A stretch of DNA of 64,000 nucleotides from Ryuthela nishihirai (GCA_038380435.1 JAWZYU010000019.1:23089801-23153800); one strand, 5' to 3'. Shown: positions 35,838-48,089, numbered from the stretch's first letter. Numbers and translations: made by a program. Notes: generated by a model from the letters alone, not told the origin.

Positions 35838-36149
35838 GCTGTTTTCAGTAGTAGTTTCAGTGTTTTCAGTACTCAGTTAATTTTCTGCAAATATTTGATG
35901 TGCCGAGTTATTTTCCAGAATAATGTGGAGAAAATATTTACCCTTTAAAAAAAAATACTAGGTCACTAAAATACACTGCTTATGTTACATCTAAGGAATC
36001 TGAAGACTAGCCCATGGTATATTAGCAACTACGTTAGTTTCTCATGTTCATAATGGCATTGATAACTCGGCTGCTGACACTATGCAGTTTACGAGTGTCA
36101 TATCTGTATGAAATTATATTAATCTATGGTTTAGAAGCTCATGATCCAC

Positions 36150-36465
36150 CAATGAATGAAAATCAATAAATAGTAAATTCACAGAGTTACCTGTTGACTG
36201 TGAAGTTAATAAATAAATAAATAGTTTTATGGAAAAAATTAGTTTTGCTGACATGCAGGATTTGAACGCACATCTCTCCAGATTTGTGCCAGTGTTCTAA
36301 GACCCCTAAACTAACGTTGGCTCCATCTTTTTTTTCCACTAATGTGACCTATCAATGTCCCATCATTGTTGCTGCCAGCACGATCTATGATCAGAGAAGC
36401 AACTTTTACATTTTAATGCTGCACTTTGTAAGATGCAAATAAATAAGTTACTCATGCTGAAGCAT
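36150..36465 (-). repeat. SINE-C-like composite repeat, second copy
   Basis: The reverse-strand tRNA-like core (A-box-like gttagtttaggg, B-box-like gttcaaatcctg) is flanked by 'ttagttttgctgacatgc' and 'gctgccagcacgatctat' on the + strand. See 13440-13845. It abuts repeat C at TTAA (36468-36471). Confidence 0.5.
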
Positions 36466-36471
36466 TATTAA

Positions 36472-36810
36472 CTCTTCCAGGGTCCCCTAATGAACAGACA
36501 CTGACAGAATCTGAAATGAGAGGCCCAAGACATCTATGTTCGTTTTCAGTACAACAAAAATATTTGATTTTTTTTTTAAAACAGGAATTACCATTTTAAA
36601 ATTTTCTTACACATATCTTATAAAAATATGCAATTCAGGCTTGAAAAACAATAATATTTTCATTTTTCATTTGATGCATATTTTATTAAGCTACAATATA
36701 AATAATTTGTTACAGCCATTTCCTAGAAGTGGTATATGGTATTGCTGATTTGTTTAACATTATGCTGAAGCAAACACCTGATTTATGCTCACAAGTTTGA
36801 TTTGAACTAT
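36472..36810 (-). repeat. Dispersed repeat C, inverted copy
   Basis: Begins just after TTAA with ctcttccagggtcc and runs to 'gtttgatttgaacta'. The reverse complement matches 3713-4042 and the two halves around element X3. Confidence 0.55.
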
Positions 36811-37110
36811 TATCAATAATTTTTTTCTTCAAGTTTCAAAGCTCCTGAAAATTAATAAAAAACTGCTATTTTCAAAGATGGTAGATTTTCTAAAGTAACT
36901 GCAAAGTAATACCCGCCCCCCTCCTCTCCATTTTACACTCTTTTCTGCCTTAAACCTATTTCAGTATTCCTAGAATTATTTTTATCATTTATCCAGCATT
37001 CTATGTGTGGTTCCCACTCTTCAAATCAAAACTGTAAGCCAGAGCTTTTTTGAAACTGTCTGCAGCATCACAGGAGACGGACAGCCAAGTGTCATGAGCT
37101 GGTTAATTGG

Positions 37111-37306
37111 GTTGGGTTGTTTTACCTCTGAGCAGCACTTTTTTGCACACCATGGCTAAATGGCCAGGTCACTTGGACCCTGAAGGCTCAGAGAAGGTTT
37201 GACTTAACATCCCATCCGACGGACGACGGCCTTTCCAAGCCCATTGGTGTCCCCTACTGACTGTGAGCAGGGTGGGGAATTTCATTGCTCACCCAACTGG
37301 GACTCT
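37111..37306 (-). mobile_element. SINE-A with internal deletion
   Basis: The tail and head-proximal parts are present, but about 180 bp of the body is missing after 'gctcagagaaggttt'. Target duplications gttaattgg lie at 37102-37110 and 37307-37315. Confidence 0.83.
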
Positions 37307-37319
37307 GTTAATTGGTGGC

Positions 37320-38300
37320 ATGTTACAGTGAAGTGTCTACAAAGTGGTCTGTTTACAGTAAGCACTGTTCTCACACTTTGGATAAATTCATTATGCATCT
37401 AGTTAACATTTATACTTTTATATTTAAACCTTCATTTTCACTTCTGTAGATAAATTTTTTGTAAATTACTCATCTTTTAATTGATCAATTATTATTTATC
37501 ATGGCCAACCATTACCAATTTGATTTTTTTTTAATTTACGCTACATCAGATGGCCAGCTTACAACTTGTCGCTGTGGATATTTGATTTAATATCACATTG
37601 GGTTATATGTTAATTTTTCTTTCATTATTTCTTGTTTTTTTTAGTAAAAAAACTTCTATTATTTCCTGAAAATGAACAAGGTTTTAGGTGCGAAAGCAGA
37701 AAAGACTTCCTTGGCACAGAAATCAGTCCTTTTTTTTACCCTTGATACACAAAAACCTTTCTGTACTTAGCAAAGATCCCCAAACTTTAACACCTAAAGA
37801 AAAAATTTATAATGTTCAGTAAAATGGGCAGCCAAGAAAGTATTTTTCCATCATAAACATGACAGAAAATCCCATTAATGCTAGCTGATATATTTGAATT
37901 AGTGAAATATTTTAAATTGGTAACAACAATATTATGCTCAAAGAAAGCTATAGCATTATTTTTCCATGTTATACCAACAGGAATCTAACTCTGAAGCTCT
38001 GTAACATCTAAAATATGCATTTAAAGGAAAAATGTGGTGAAGGTAAAGATTGTAGACTGGTACTTGTAGACCCATCAGAGCTAGGTTATTTTCCAGTCAC
38101 CTGTGTGTGCGTGTATATGCAGAAGGGTACTTGTCTCTATCTTGTCAGGAAAACAATACTAATTATTTAAGTTTAATTAATATCTGTGGCAAAATCTTGA
38201 CCCAATTACTGTTGTGAAATATATTCCATAATTCCTTAAATACTAGATGAATGCTGCTGGAAATTGAGATTTAAATAGATATGATTATAATAAATAAATA
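37320..38300. other. Intergenic, nothing recognised
   Basis: AT-rich without conserved frames. Confidence 0.5.
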
Positions 38301-38301
38301 C

Positions 38302-38880
38302 ACCCTCAAGCAGCTGCTTGACATAGAGGTCTGACAGGAGCCTATCAGTTTATATGCCATAGTTGGGTTGTTTTACCTCTGAGCAGCATTTTTTTGCCCA
38401 CCATGGGCTAAATGGCCAGGTCACAAGGACCCCCCCCCCCCCCCCCCCCCCAAGGTCTCAGACCCACTGGAACAGCTGTTGGAAGACAGAGTGTAGCCTC
38501 CCGTCAAGGCCAACCAGTGTGTTCTTTAATGTAAATAGGGTATGGCTATCCCACACAGGAAGTCACACTTAATGTCCCATCTGATGGACAGCAGCCTTTC
38601 CAAGCCCATCGGTGTCCCCTACTGACCATGAGTAGGGCAGGGAGTTTTGTGGAGATAAATCTCAATGCTGACTCAGCTGGGACTCACACCTGGGAACTGC
38701 TGGGACTCACACCTGGGAACTGCAGATTTACAAGCCTGACATGCTACTGACTGAGCCACACTTGTTCCTATATGCCATAGTAGGTCTGAGAGGATGGCAG
38801 ACCTCAGCAGAAAAATGACTCGTATATCCATGCCTTATCTGGGGCTCGAATTCAGGTCCTTTATATCATGATCTTTATTT
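38302..38880 (-). mobile_element. SINE-B split by a SINE-A
   Basis: The SINE-B tail (38302-38362) and its body plus head (38781-38880) are separated by a SINE-A. The tail begins 'caccctcaagcagctgct'; the far end keeps the B box (ggggctcgaattc). Confidence 0.87.
38363..38768 (-). mobile_element. SINE-A nested in SINE-B
   Basis: Full-length reverse copy with 12-bp target duplications tatatgccatag (38351-38362 and 38769-38780). Carries a run of about 20 C residues at 38431 and a 23-bp internal duplication (tgggactcacacctggga...) at about 38679-38724. Confidence 0.9.
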
Positions 38881-39559
38881 TCAGCAACATTTTTTCATTA
38901 AATGAATATCATAGAACTTACAGAGTTTGAAGTTAGATTCCCATAACACAGAAATTCTTTAATACTTTGGTAGGGCAGTGTAATTCAGTCCCATATATTG
39001 TAAAGATATTCACTGTTTTGAGATAATGGGAATAAGTTTCCCTAACTCACAATTCTTGTGATTCCAAAATATTATTCATTCAAAAGTGATTCTGAATTTT
39101 TTTCTAATTACTCATGTGAATTGTGATTACTATGTGGAGACATACTATTGTAGCCACTTGTCTCCCAGATTCAGTTTGGAAGAGATGCAATAGAAACAGA
39201 GTTTTGTTTCATAAGTTTCACTTGTGCAAAACATCACACAATACTGCATCATTGTTCAGATTCTAGTTATCTAAATGATACAAAGTAGACAGAACAGTAA
39301 ATAAATTGCTTATAAACAAATCCGTATCAGAATCCAATTTTGAAATTAACGGTAAACAGCGTAATAACCTATACTGCTACGAAGCAAGTAGCAAGCAAAA
39401 GAGATCACCAGCACCACAGCAGATGAAAATGTAACTAGGGCTGCTGTCGCTTCACATCTTAAAATTGGCAGGCATTCCCATTACATAGGCATCACTCGCT
39501 CATAATCTCATTTACTGAAAGTTTTCAGAAAATCACTGAGCATGGTGTTTGTGGAACCG
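38881..39559. other. Intergenic, nothing recognised
   Basis: No conserved frame or named repeat recognised. Confidence 0.5.
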
Positions 39560-40130
39560 TAGCCAAAATTTGTTTAAAATAGTTCAAATCAAACTTCTGA
39601 GCTTAAATCAGTGGATTGTTCAGCATAATGTTAACAAATAGATTGGCAATAGTACATATCATGGTCCTCAGTCACCATTTTTTTTTTGATGCAATGTAAC
39701 AAAACGGTCCTTTTAGTTGATTCCCACAACTCCCGAAACCCTAACCCAAACAGGGGTTCCTAGAAAAAAAGATTTTTTCATTACCATAGTAAAAAAAACC
39801 TGAGTTTACATCAAACACAAAATACCGTTACCATGGTAAAGGTAATTTGCGTTGTAAAGAAACAACGTAAAAAAAATGTGATTCCACTAAAAACATCTTA
39901 CGCAACCACAAATTCTTAAAAAAATTAAAATTATGAAAAACAAAAAAAACTACACAACACATTTGCCTTCCCATATACTACAAATACCCCTCTTTTCCCA
40001 ATAATTTAAACACTCCACAAATATATTTCAACAAACTAAACTGATCAATCCAGTCACACATACAATAATTACCAAAATAAATCACCATAATTAATGAAAT
40101 TGAACACTAGTCTCAAAACCAAGAACACCA

Positions 40131-40625
40131 CCGACCGGCATTATAAAAAGCCCCCAAAACTAAATCTCATCGGTCACAACACATACCAAAAAGCAAAAAA
40201 ATCGGAAACAGTGCACCGCCAACCGAATTATAAAAAAAAGCTCCAAAACTAAATAATGTCCTCGCAGACAACACAAACCGAAAAACATGAATATCGAAAA
40301 CACTGCACTGCCGACTGGATTATAAAAAAAGCCCCAAAACTAAATAATATTCTTGCAGACAACACAAATCGAAAAACATGAAAATCGGAAACAGTGCAAC
40401 CACCGACTGAATTACAAAAAAGCCCCCAAAATTAAATAATGTCCTTGCAGACAACACAAACCAAAAAACATAAAAATTTGAAACAGTGCACTGCTGACCA
40501 AATTATAAAAAGAACCCTTAAATTAAATAATGTTCTCGCAGAAAACACAAACCAAAAAACATGAAAATCGAAAACAGTGAACCACTGACCGAATTATAAA
40601 AATGCCCCCGAAACCAAATAATCTC
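40131..40625 (+). repeat. Minisatellite, about 90-bp unit, six units
   Basis: Units start 'gaccgaattataaaaaagcc' and end 'cggaaacagtgcaccgcc', with moderate divergence between units. The same unit appears twice in X2 and, reversed and more diverged, in X1. Confidence 0.85.
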
Positions 40626-40743
40626 ATCAGATACAAAAAAAAAATTCTTATAGCTTACCCCTAAATTATTGATTACCTTCCTGACTCCATCAAAAACTAC
40701 CATGTTTTTCCACACAGACAATTCTACAATACCAATAATTTCT

Positions 40744-41127
40744 GCAGCATAGGTGGCTCTGTCGGTAGAGCACCAGGCTCGTAATCTGCAGTTCCCAAGG
40801 TTTGAGTCCCAGCTTAGTCAGCATTGAGATTTATCTCCGCAAAATTCTTCACCCTGCCCATGGTCAGTAGGGGACACCGATGGGCTTGGAAAGGCCACTG
40901 TCCATCGGATGGGACGTTAAGCCTTGGCACCGTGTGTGGAAGAGCCATACCCTGTGCATGTTAGACACACTGAATGGCCTTCACGGGAGGCTACCATCTG
41001 TCTCCCAACAGCTGTTCCAGTGGGTCCCCTCCCCCAAACTTCTCTGAGTCTTCAGGGTCCTTGTGACCTGGCCATTTCACTCATGGTAGGCAAAAAAGTG
41101 CTGCTCAAAGGTAAAACAACCCAACCC
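40744..41127 (+). mobile_element. SINE-A, full length
   Basis: Head 'taggtggctctgtcggta', B box ggtttgagtccc, and normal 3' end. Target duplications ataatttct lie at 40735-40743 and 41128-41136. Inserted inside X3. Confidence 0.88.
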
Positions 41128-41584
41128 ATAATTTCTACATCAAAAAGCCACCAAATGCTTCCACAAATTCACAATAAATCATATACATAACTTGAAAAGA
41201 CTCCAAAATATATAACAAAATTAATAAATCACCATAATACACTAATAATTACCATACTATACGTAACTACTAAAAAACACTCAATTCACTCCAAACTACG
41301 ATAATGAAATACGTGCTCATTACTACTGCCATGTTCAGTCCCATATGAAAAAACACTCACCATTCTTTCCCCAATGCCCAATTCTTACTCCCCCCACTAA
41401 ATTAGAATCCTGTGAAAACTCTATACGTTACACCAAAAACTATTCTCCTAAAACCCTACCACCCCATAAAAACTCTCATTTTTTAAACTTAATCACTCCA
41501 CATTATAAACATTTGCCATTTTCTTCCACTCACAACAAAATACATACTACTGCATCATACTAAACACAATAAAATAATTCTATC

Positions 41585-41762
41585 TGGTTAAGTTGGCTAC
41601 TGATCTAAGGGACCTGGGTTCGAGCCCCGGGTAAGGCATGGATGTTCACATCGTTTTTCTGCTGAGGTCCTGCCATCCTCTCAGGCCTTCTACTATGGCA
41701 TATAAACTGACATGCTTCTGTCAGACCTCTGTGGCAAGCAGCTGCTTGAGGGGGTATTTATT
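41585..41762 (+). mobile_element. SINE-B, head slightly truncated
   Basis: Starts near the anticodon arm (ttggctactgatctaaggg), keeps the B box ggttcgagccccgggt and runs to the 'agcagctgcttgaggggg' tail. Inserted inside X3. Confidence 0.85.
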
Positions 41763-42642
41763 TTTTATTATTAACCACTCCTCCCTACCCCTTTAAATGC
41801 CCATCACTCCAATTTACAAAAACATTTCCCCCTACACACAGCAGTAAAAAGCTACCGAACTCCCACTTCCAAACGACTCAAAACAGTACACTAACTCTAT
41901 CAACAACCCTCCTAATATTAAATAATTTCAATTCCAAAATATCTTTAATAACTTATTATTTACCATATCTTAATGAATTTTCCAAAAAACATAATTATCT
42001 AGCTATCACTAAAAACCCTCATTAAATATACAATACATGCGCACTTACCTCTAACCATATAAATGTTATCCAAAAGAATTATAAAGCAAAAATGGCGAAA
42101 AAAATCAAACATAACTTCACACTCCCATCAAATCACACACGACATGCGACTCCAAATTACCCACCCAAAAGAAACAAATCAAAGAGCCAAAGACCACTAA
42201 CAACCAACAGTTACGTTTCTACATCATACTTTACACTCCGACATCATATGCCATTCGAGTACTGCCATCTGTTAGCTAAGGACCATAACCAATACACCAA
42301 CCATATATCACGTCTAACAATTTATATCCTATCCTAATAAAATATGCTTCAGATGAAAAATGAAAATATTATTTCTCAAGCTTGAATTACCTATTTTTAT
42401 AAGATATATGTCAGAAAATTTTCAAACTGTAATTTCTATTTGTAAAAAAAATCAATTTTTTCTGTTGTACTAAAAACAGACATGGACATCTCATTTCAGA
42501 TTCTATCAACGTCTATACTTGTCAGGGACCCTGGAAAAGTTAATGATATATATGGATGTTCAGTGTCAAATATTAACTCAATAAATCAGCATTTTATATA
42601 ATTATCAATTAGAACATATACATGCACAAAAATTTAATATAT

Positions 42643-43917
42643 TTACAGAAATGCATTTTTTGCATACCACCCTCTCACCACTGAGGATGTATCATCTTTT
42701 ATATCCACATCATCTGATTTTAGAACAACTATGTCTTTTTCTTCTTCACTTTCATTTTCAGATTCATATTTTGACACTTGTAATGGTAATGATTCATCAG
42801 ATTCCTCACTATTTTCAAGTTCCCATTTGCTAGAACCACCTTCAAAAATTGCTGCTTCCACTGTTTTTTGAAGAAAATTTTTCACATTGTCTTTAACTAA
42901 TGAATTTTCAACATATTTTGGCCGATTCATTTCAACATTTCGTTCCTCCTCTTCTTCAACTTCATTAACTTGATGAAAATCAATCACAGTTTTCAAATCA
43001 ACTTGTGGCACTTGACGTTTAGCCCCAAGAATAGTTCCAGTACGCAACATAGAAGGAAAACCCACAGATTGATTTGTGGCTCTATTGTAAGCATCATCAT
43101 CTAGAGCTTGTCGAATGACTTGGGTTACAATCTGAGCACGATTTACAGCAATATCAGTACATTGCAAAAGTTTTTCTTTATTCAGCACGAGTGCACCACT
43201 GAGATGTACTAAACATATTTCTTGATGGGCATTAACTCCAAATACAACTTTTCCCTCTGCTACACGTTCTTCTAGTTCTACAGGATCTAAAAGCACAGAT
43301 TCACCTTTGTGAAATATAGCCATTGTAACAACTAATGGCATATGATGCAAATTAATTGAAACTGGGTCATGTTCATCTATAGAGTGAACTGTTACATCAG
43401 TACCAATTATACTTACATAAGGCCTTTTGAAATGAGATAAAGCTGATATTGCTGCTATGCTAGAACATTCCACAAAGTTTCCATCATGATTTAATACGTG
43501 GACATCAACTCTAATAGTCCACACTTTTTCACCAGCAACTATGCACAAAGACTCCAGGTCTATGCAGTGAGAATCTCTGATACATCTCTCCAGAAGTCTC
43601 GATGCTTCTATCCCTTCTTCTGACATCCTACCACCATCAAAATTAGGGGCAGCCATTGGAGACAACTCCAAATTTACGTGCAAAGAACCTTCATTGGGAC
43701 GTGCTGGCTTCGGCTGAATAATTTCACAAGAAACTTGAGCTAATGCTCTGGTATTACCTTGCATTACTATACAGCAACCTCTTTCAGACCCAAAAGCTAT
43801 TTCCAAAAAACGTCCACTGTAAGCATTTCTGCCGTCAAGCCTTTTACCTGGAACATCGTGCTCAAAGATTTTATATAAAAAGTCCTTTTCACAGTTAGAT
43901 GTGATTACTCCTTTCAT
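42643..43917 (-). CDS. EXOSC9: EXOSC9 / RRP45, RNA exosome core subunit
   Basis: A 424-aa RNase PH-fold subunit of the nine-subunit exosome ring, which channels RNA to the catalytic subunits for 3'-5' processing and decay in nucleus and cytoplasm. Family motifs: KRLDGR (residues 25-30), 'ERGCCIVMQGNTRALAQVSC' (about 45-64), 'NLELSPMAAPNFDGGR' (82-97), 'IDLESLCIVAGEKVWTIRVD' (119-138), LNHDGN (142-147), and second-domain motifs HHMPLVV (191-197) and DPVELEERVAEG (211-222). The C-terminal third is acidic (EVEEEEERN near 325; SESEEEKD-like near 395), as in other RRP45 proteins. Length is close to human EXOSC9 (439 aa). The ATG gives a normal N-terminus (MKGVITSNCEKDFL). No intron or frame break is seen, which is unusual beside the intron-rich NDUFB7. 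Confidence 0.95.
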   Translation of the reverse strand: MKGVITSNCEKDFLYKIFEHDVPGKRLDGRNAYSGRFLEIAFGSERGCCIVMQGNTRALAQVSCEIIQPKPARPNEGSLHVNLELSPMAAPNFDGGRMSEEGIEASRLLERCIRDSHCIDLESLCIVAGEKVWTIRVDVHVLNHDGNFVECSSIAAISALSHFKRPYVSIIGTDVTVHSIDEHDPVSINLHHMPLVVTMAIFHKGESVLLDPVELEERVAEGKVVFGVNAHQEICLVHLSGALVLNKEKLLQCTDIAVNRAQIVTQVIRQALDDDAYNRATNQSVGFPSMLRTGTILGAKRQVPQVDLKTVIDFHQVNEVEEEEERNVEMNRPKYVENSLVKDNVKNFLQKTVEAAIFEGGSSKWELENSEESDESLPLQVSKYESENESEEEKDIVVLKSDDVDIKDDTSSVVRGWYAKNAFL

Positions 43918-45795
43918 TTCAGTGTTTGTATCAGTTCAATATATAACTAAAATATTTTTCGATTTATAAAGTTATTTTATATAGAGTTATAGATCTATAA
44001 TAGTTATTATCACACAACTTTAGATATCCACAACGTTCTCCATCAGACTTCAATTTTAATCTTTCAAATATTGTTTGCTTCTTTCTTCAATGAGGTATTC
44101 CGTTTTCGAAATTAAAATTATTATTCGGTTAAAGGAATTAAAATAAATCTCAAACCCTCAAACTCTTTTCACTTTTTCCACAGCTGAGAAAATCTTGGTT
44201 CAGTTCTACCATGGAGGAGTTCATGCCCCCCACAAGATGGCGGGGGGGGGGGCGTTGACAGGGATCTAGCCTTAGAAGGAGCCCGGCGTGGCGGGTCGGC
44301 CAGCAAAGTGAGATGATCAGAAGACAAAAAGCGACTTTATAAATATTCACTTTTGTTTTGTCCATCCAACTAAAATTAATTATTTTATTAAGCACATTAC
44401 ATTACCCTCTTATCATACCGACTTTTTTTTTTCTTTGTGATTTATCACCATTCATACATCGACACGTGCCTGTTTGATACATTTAAAAAGAAAAGCAAAT
44501 TAAAAACACAATTAAAATTTGCAAACACAATTAAAAACGCGGCACGCGACAGAAAGCGATTACCGAGCGGGCGGTGTCTTTGAACTTTGTGCGCACAGGT
44601 TTGTACAGGGAACAAGGCAAAATGAACACTCTACACCGGGCGCACAATTTATTTAGACTGTGACACAGGTGTCTAGCGGCTTCTTTTGAAAACACATTTC
44701 ATTGTCATGCTCGAATATATGGAATAGACTTATTCTACAAGATTTGTGTTGGTTTATTATGATAAACTAGAGCTTAGTAAAGTGTGTGTGTCTGTATGTA
44801 GAAACATGGTACTGATAAGCAGAGTGTCAAGCGGGTGTCAGATCTGGCGGCCGCTAGGGGTCCCGAACTCGAAGGGAGCCCTGAGCTCGGAGGAAAAAAA
44901 TATTTGTGGTCCTTGGGTCCACCGTAATCGTTCGGGGCTTCAAGCTTTTCTCTAATTAAAGAAAGATAATCAATCAAATTGTATATTAAAGTAACGCAAA
45001 AAAAAATAATAATGTTATCTGTCAATCTATTTTGCTTAGAAATAACAAATTGAGAACGAAAATGATTACACTATTAAAGTTTGTTACATTTTTTAAAGGA
45101 TAAAATAAAATTTAGTTCCTTTCCTTTTTCTGTTCTTAGAATTTAATACGTTTTGTGTTTGACGGTCCGCCAAACACAAAACTTTGTCTTTGGCCGACAA
45201 ACACAAAGAGCCGTCAATGATGGCTAGTGCTACAGTTAGTATTCTGATAGACTCCGTCATTGTAACTTGTGCTCGGGTGGCTTTCATCAGTTTTTGTGAA
45301 AAAAAAATTAAAGTTCATTGTTCCTGTTCTATATTTGTGAAAATTTTTATTGGAATGTATAAAGATTCGTAATAATTAAATACCATTTGCGAATGTGATA
45401 AAATTTCAATTAAGTTACAGTTCACAAAAATTACCAAATACAGGAAGCTATTTTTTACGGGAAAATAATTTCTATCTCTCATATTTAAACATTCCTGCAA
45501 TTTAGTTTATTTTTGCTTGTGGACCGAAAATATATATAATTATTCTTTGCAGATTATCCATTAGGAAAGATATTTCACATTCTATCAATTTTTTATGTTT
45601 AAAAATTTTTTTAAATAAATAAAAATAAACTATAAAAAACAATTTGTGCTTAACCAGATGGCCACCGTCCACGGACTTGCGACGGACCCAGTTATACTCT
45701 GGAATTGTCCTATTTATTTTTTTTATTTATATTTTTTTATAACTATTGATAAATGAGGCAGGCCTAAGCTTTTGGTCCTCTGCCTGACTGAATAC
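43918..45795. other. Intergenic upstream of EXOSC9, no gene
   Basis: Likely includes the EXOSC9 promoter (- strand, from 43918 upwards), but no clear TATA or initiator can be pointed to. GC-rich patches lie at 44215-44300 (with a YY1-type aagatggcggg and a G run) and 44530-44650. 44820-44945 (ggccgctaggggtccc, gagccctgagctcgg) resembles the terminal parts of ZMYM-type hAT elements. Confidence 0.4.
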
Positions 45796-46337
45796 AAGGA
45801 TATACGGGTTCCAAGCAGGGCAGGATTTATAATAAGGAGCACTAGGCGCCACATCAAAAGAGGGGCCTCACAAGATATCATTTACCTCTTCATAAAGTTA
45901 ATATTTTTCTTTTATTACACTTAATTACTAAAGCTAAATTTACAATTATTGTTATATGATAAATAAAACTGCTACTATTAATACATAATGTACTATTTTT
46001 TTGCCGCTATTATAACATGAATCAGCCTCAAGAGTTTACCATTGTACTCCATCTCAGACTTGGCCGCCGGCACACCGGAAACTTCAGTGGGTTGAAAACG
46101 AGGGAACGGAGCCGCCAACTTTCGAGGATTTAAAATACCAGATGTTTTGCAATTACTCCTCGGAATCATTTAAAGATGTGGAGAAGGTTTGGATACACGG
46201 AGAACGGACTTGGTAGATTGTTGTCCGAAAAACACTGATCTTTGCCAAAAGGTTACAATGCAGACTTTCTCACTTAGTTAACGATAGCGGCTTCCTTTGA
46301 CTTCAAATTACCAGAAATTCTTTCCTTGATGGGGGAT

Positions 46338-46632
46338 TTTGCTCAACAGAGAGCAGATAACAGACAATGATGACGACTTTCAGTGAATGATTATTTATGG
46401 CGCATGAGAGGCTGTGGGGTGAGTTGAGTGGTTCAGGAGACCACGTGGGGGTGAGCATTAACTCTTAAGAAACGTTAAAGAGGATTTGCTCAACAGAGAG
46501 CAGATGACGGACAATGACGACAACTTTCAGTGAATGATTATTTATGGAGCATTAGAGGTTGTGGGGTAAGTTGAGTGGTTCAGGAGATCACCTGAGGGTG
46601 AGCCATTAACTCCTAAGAAACGTGAAAGAGGA
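46338..46632. repeat. 147-bp tandem duplication
   Basis: The block starting 'gctcaacagagagcagataa' (46341) recurs at 46488 and includes 'ttcagtgaatgattattt' and 'aagttgagtggttcagga'-like sequence. Identity is high but not complete. Inside the hAT relic. Confidence 0.8.
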
Positions 46633-48089
46633 TAAAAATCTTTCAGTTGTCGTTTATCTCCATTGCGAACCAACAACAAAGAATCTTTAAGGCCGGCAGT
46701 CAGTGGAAGTTTTCAGATTTAATTTTCGGACAGCAAGAGTATACAGAAGAAATCATCGTCAAATCAGACAACTAAAGCTACAAGGCAGCATAAAGGCAAA
46801 TACTCTAACTTTTTCCAATTTCTTTCAGCAGTTTTTTTGTCTCTGCAAAAATCGGGGAATTTTTTTTTTTGCAAAACTGTGATCGTAATTTATGCAAATA
46901 TAATGAAATATTTTTTGCCCTTTTTTGTGGTTCTACTGTCGTTTTTTATAGCAATATCAAAGCAAAAACGATTCAATATGAAGAACCACGGCTAGCGAAG
47001 ACTCGATTTTTTTAATATTGAGGAATTTTCTCAGATTTCAAGAGATATTTGATAAACGCCAAACCATTTTATACTGTCCTGATTTTTCGCTGGCAATCGT
47101 ATAAAGCAATTATCAATTATTATGAAGCAAAAAACTATATTTACAACAAGTACAGCAAAGCAAAGATAATGAAAGTTATTTTAATTTAACCCACTTGATG
47201 GAAATTAATGTCCAAAATAACTTTTTCTACATTTCCCACCAATATATATATATACTTCACATATTTTTTTTTTCATTTCTAAAATTTGAAATAATCCAGA
47301 AGACCGTTCCTTTCATCAGTAGTGAGAACGTTAGTCATTCAACCATTGGGTAGAAAAGCATCGTTTGCTCCAACGATAAGGTTTAGCAGTCAAATTTTAA
47401 TGCATATTTTTTTTTTATAAAGAACCTTTCTTGCAGTATACAGGTAGAAAATCCAGAACAGCCAAAAATGTCCATTGGCCATAAATTTTGAAATACATAT
47501 ACCAGAGGAAAATTCCTCTTTCCGAGTTCGTTTTTGACTTTGTCTTTTGATCCCACTTTCAAAATTGTAGTATGGCTTAAAAGTAAGTTTAAGATTTAAT
47601 GAATTCTGATGTTTAATGATTTATTTGTATCTTGTTTGTTATTCTATTAATGTACTTTTAAACTTATTATAATTAAGCAAAAAAAAATTGCGCCTGTATA
47701 TTTTCACTTCCATCTTCATTTAATTTTATCCTTTCCTCCTCTAAAACGTTTCTTGTTATATGCCTGTTCTGAATTTTGTCCTTTGATGTACCAGATACGG
47801 AACAAACTTTAAGCACCAACTTTTTAATTTTGTTGCGAACTTCTATATTTTTACAATGACCTGTTTTTCGCATTTTTAGCCTGTTTTTAGAGTTAATTTT
47901 TAAAATCCAGAAAAAAATCTAAGTACCTGAGTAAAAAACCAAATTCCCTGAAAAGGATTGAATTCTCGTGATTTTTTTTCACTTAAGCAAGCTTCCGTCG
48001 TTCCGCTTTATATGATATGTTTGATTCTCATGGTTCAGTCGAAAAACTGAAAGATGCCCAATTAGACTTCTGAATGCAATTTACGACAA

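Larger units (their letters stand above)
39662..42285 (+). mobile_element. Element X3: 2.6-kb TIR element with minisatellite cargo
   Basis: The ends are tggtcctcagtcaccatttt on the left and, read inwards, tggtccttagctaacagatg on the right. TA follows the right end at 42286-42287, but the left flank is CA. Interior: a six-unit minisatellite (40131-40625), a SINE-A, a SINE-B, and long stretches almost without G on the + strand. No transposase frame was recognised, so the element appears non-autonomous despite its size. Confidence 0.72.
39560..42543 (+). repeat. Dispersed repeat C, split by element X3
   Basis: The left part, 39560-39660 ('aaatcaaacttctgagctta', 'gttaacaaata'), and the right part, 42290-42539 ('aataaaatatgcttca', 'caagcttgaattacc'), are continuous in the copy at 3713-4042. 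The element ends ccctggaaaag at TTAA (42540-42543). Confidence 0.6.

Noticed and set aside
39725..39770. Telomere-like aaaccctaaccc
   Set aside because: A single short occurrence inside X3, with no tandem array.
42643..42660. Clear proof of a processed retrocopy for EXOSC9
   Set aside because: No poly(A) tract downstream and no target duplication can be seen, so intronlessness alone is reported.
44150..45025. Open frames of 60-85 codons around 44.2-45.0 kb
   Set aside because: They overlap on both strands, have no recognisable motif and cover low-complexity or hAT-like sequence.
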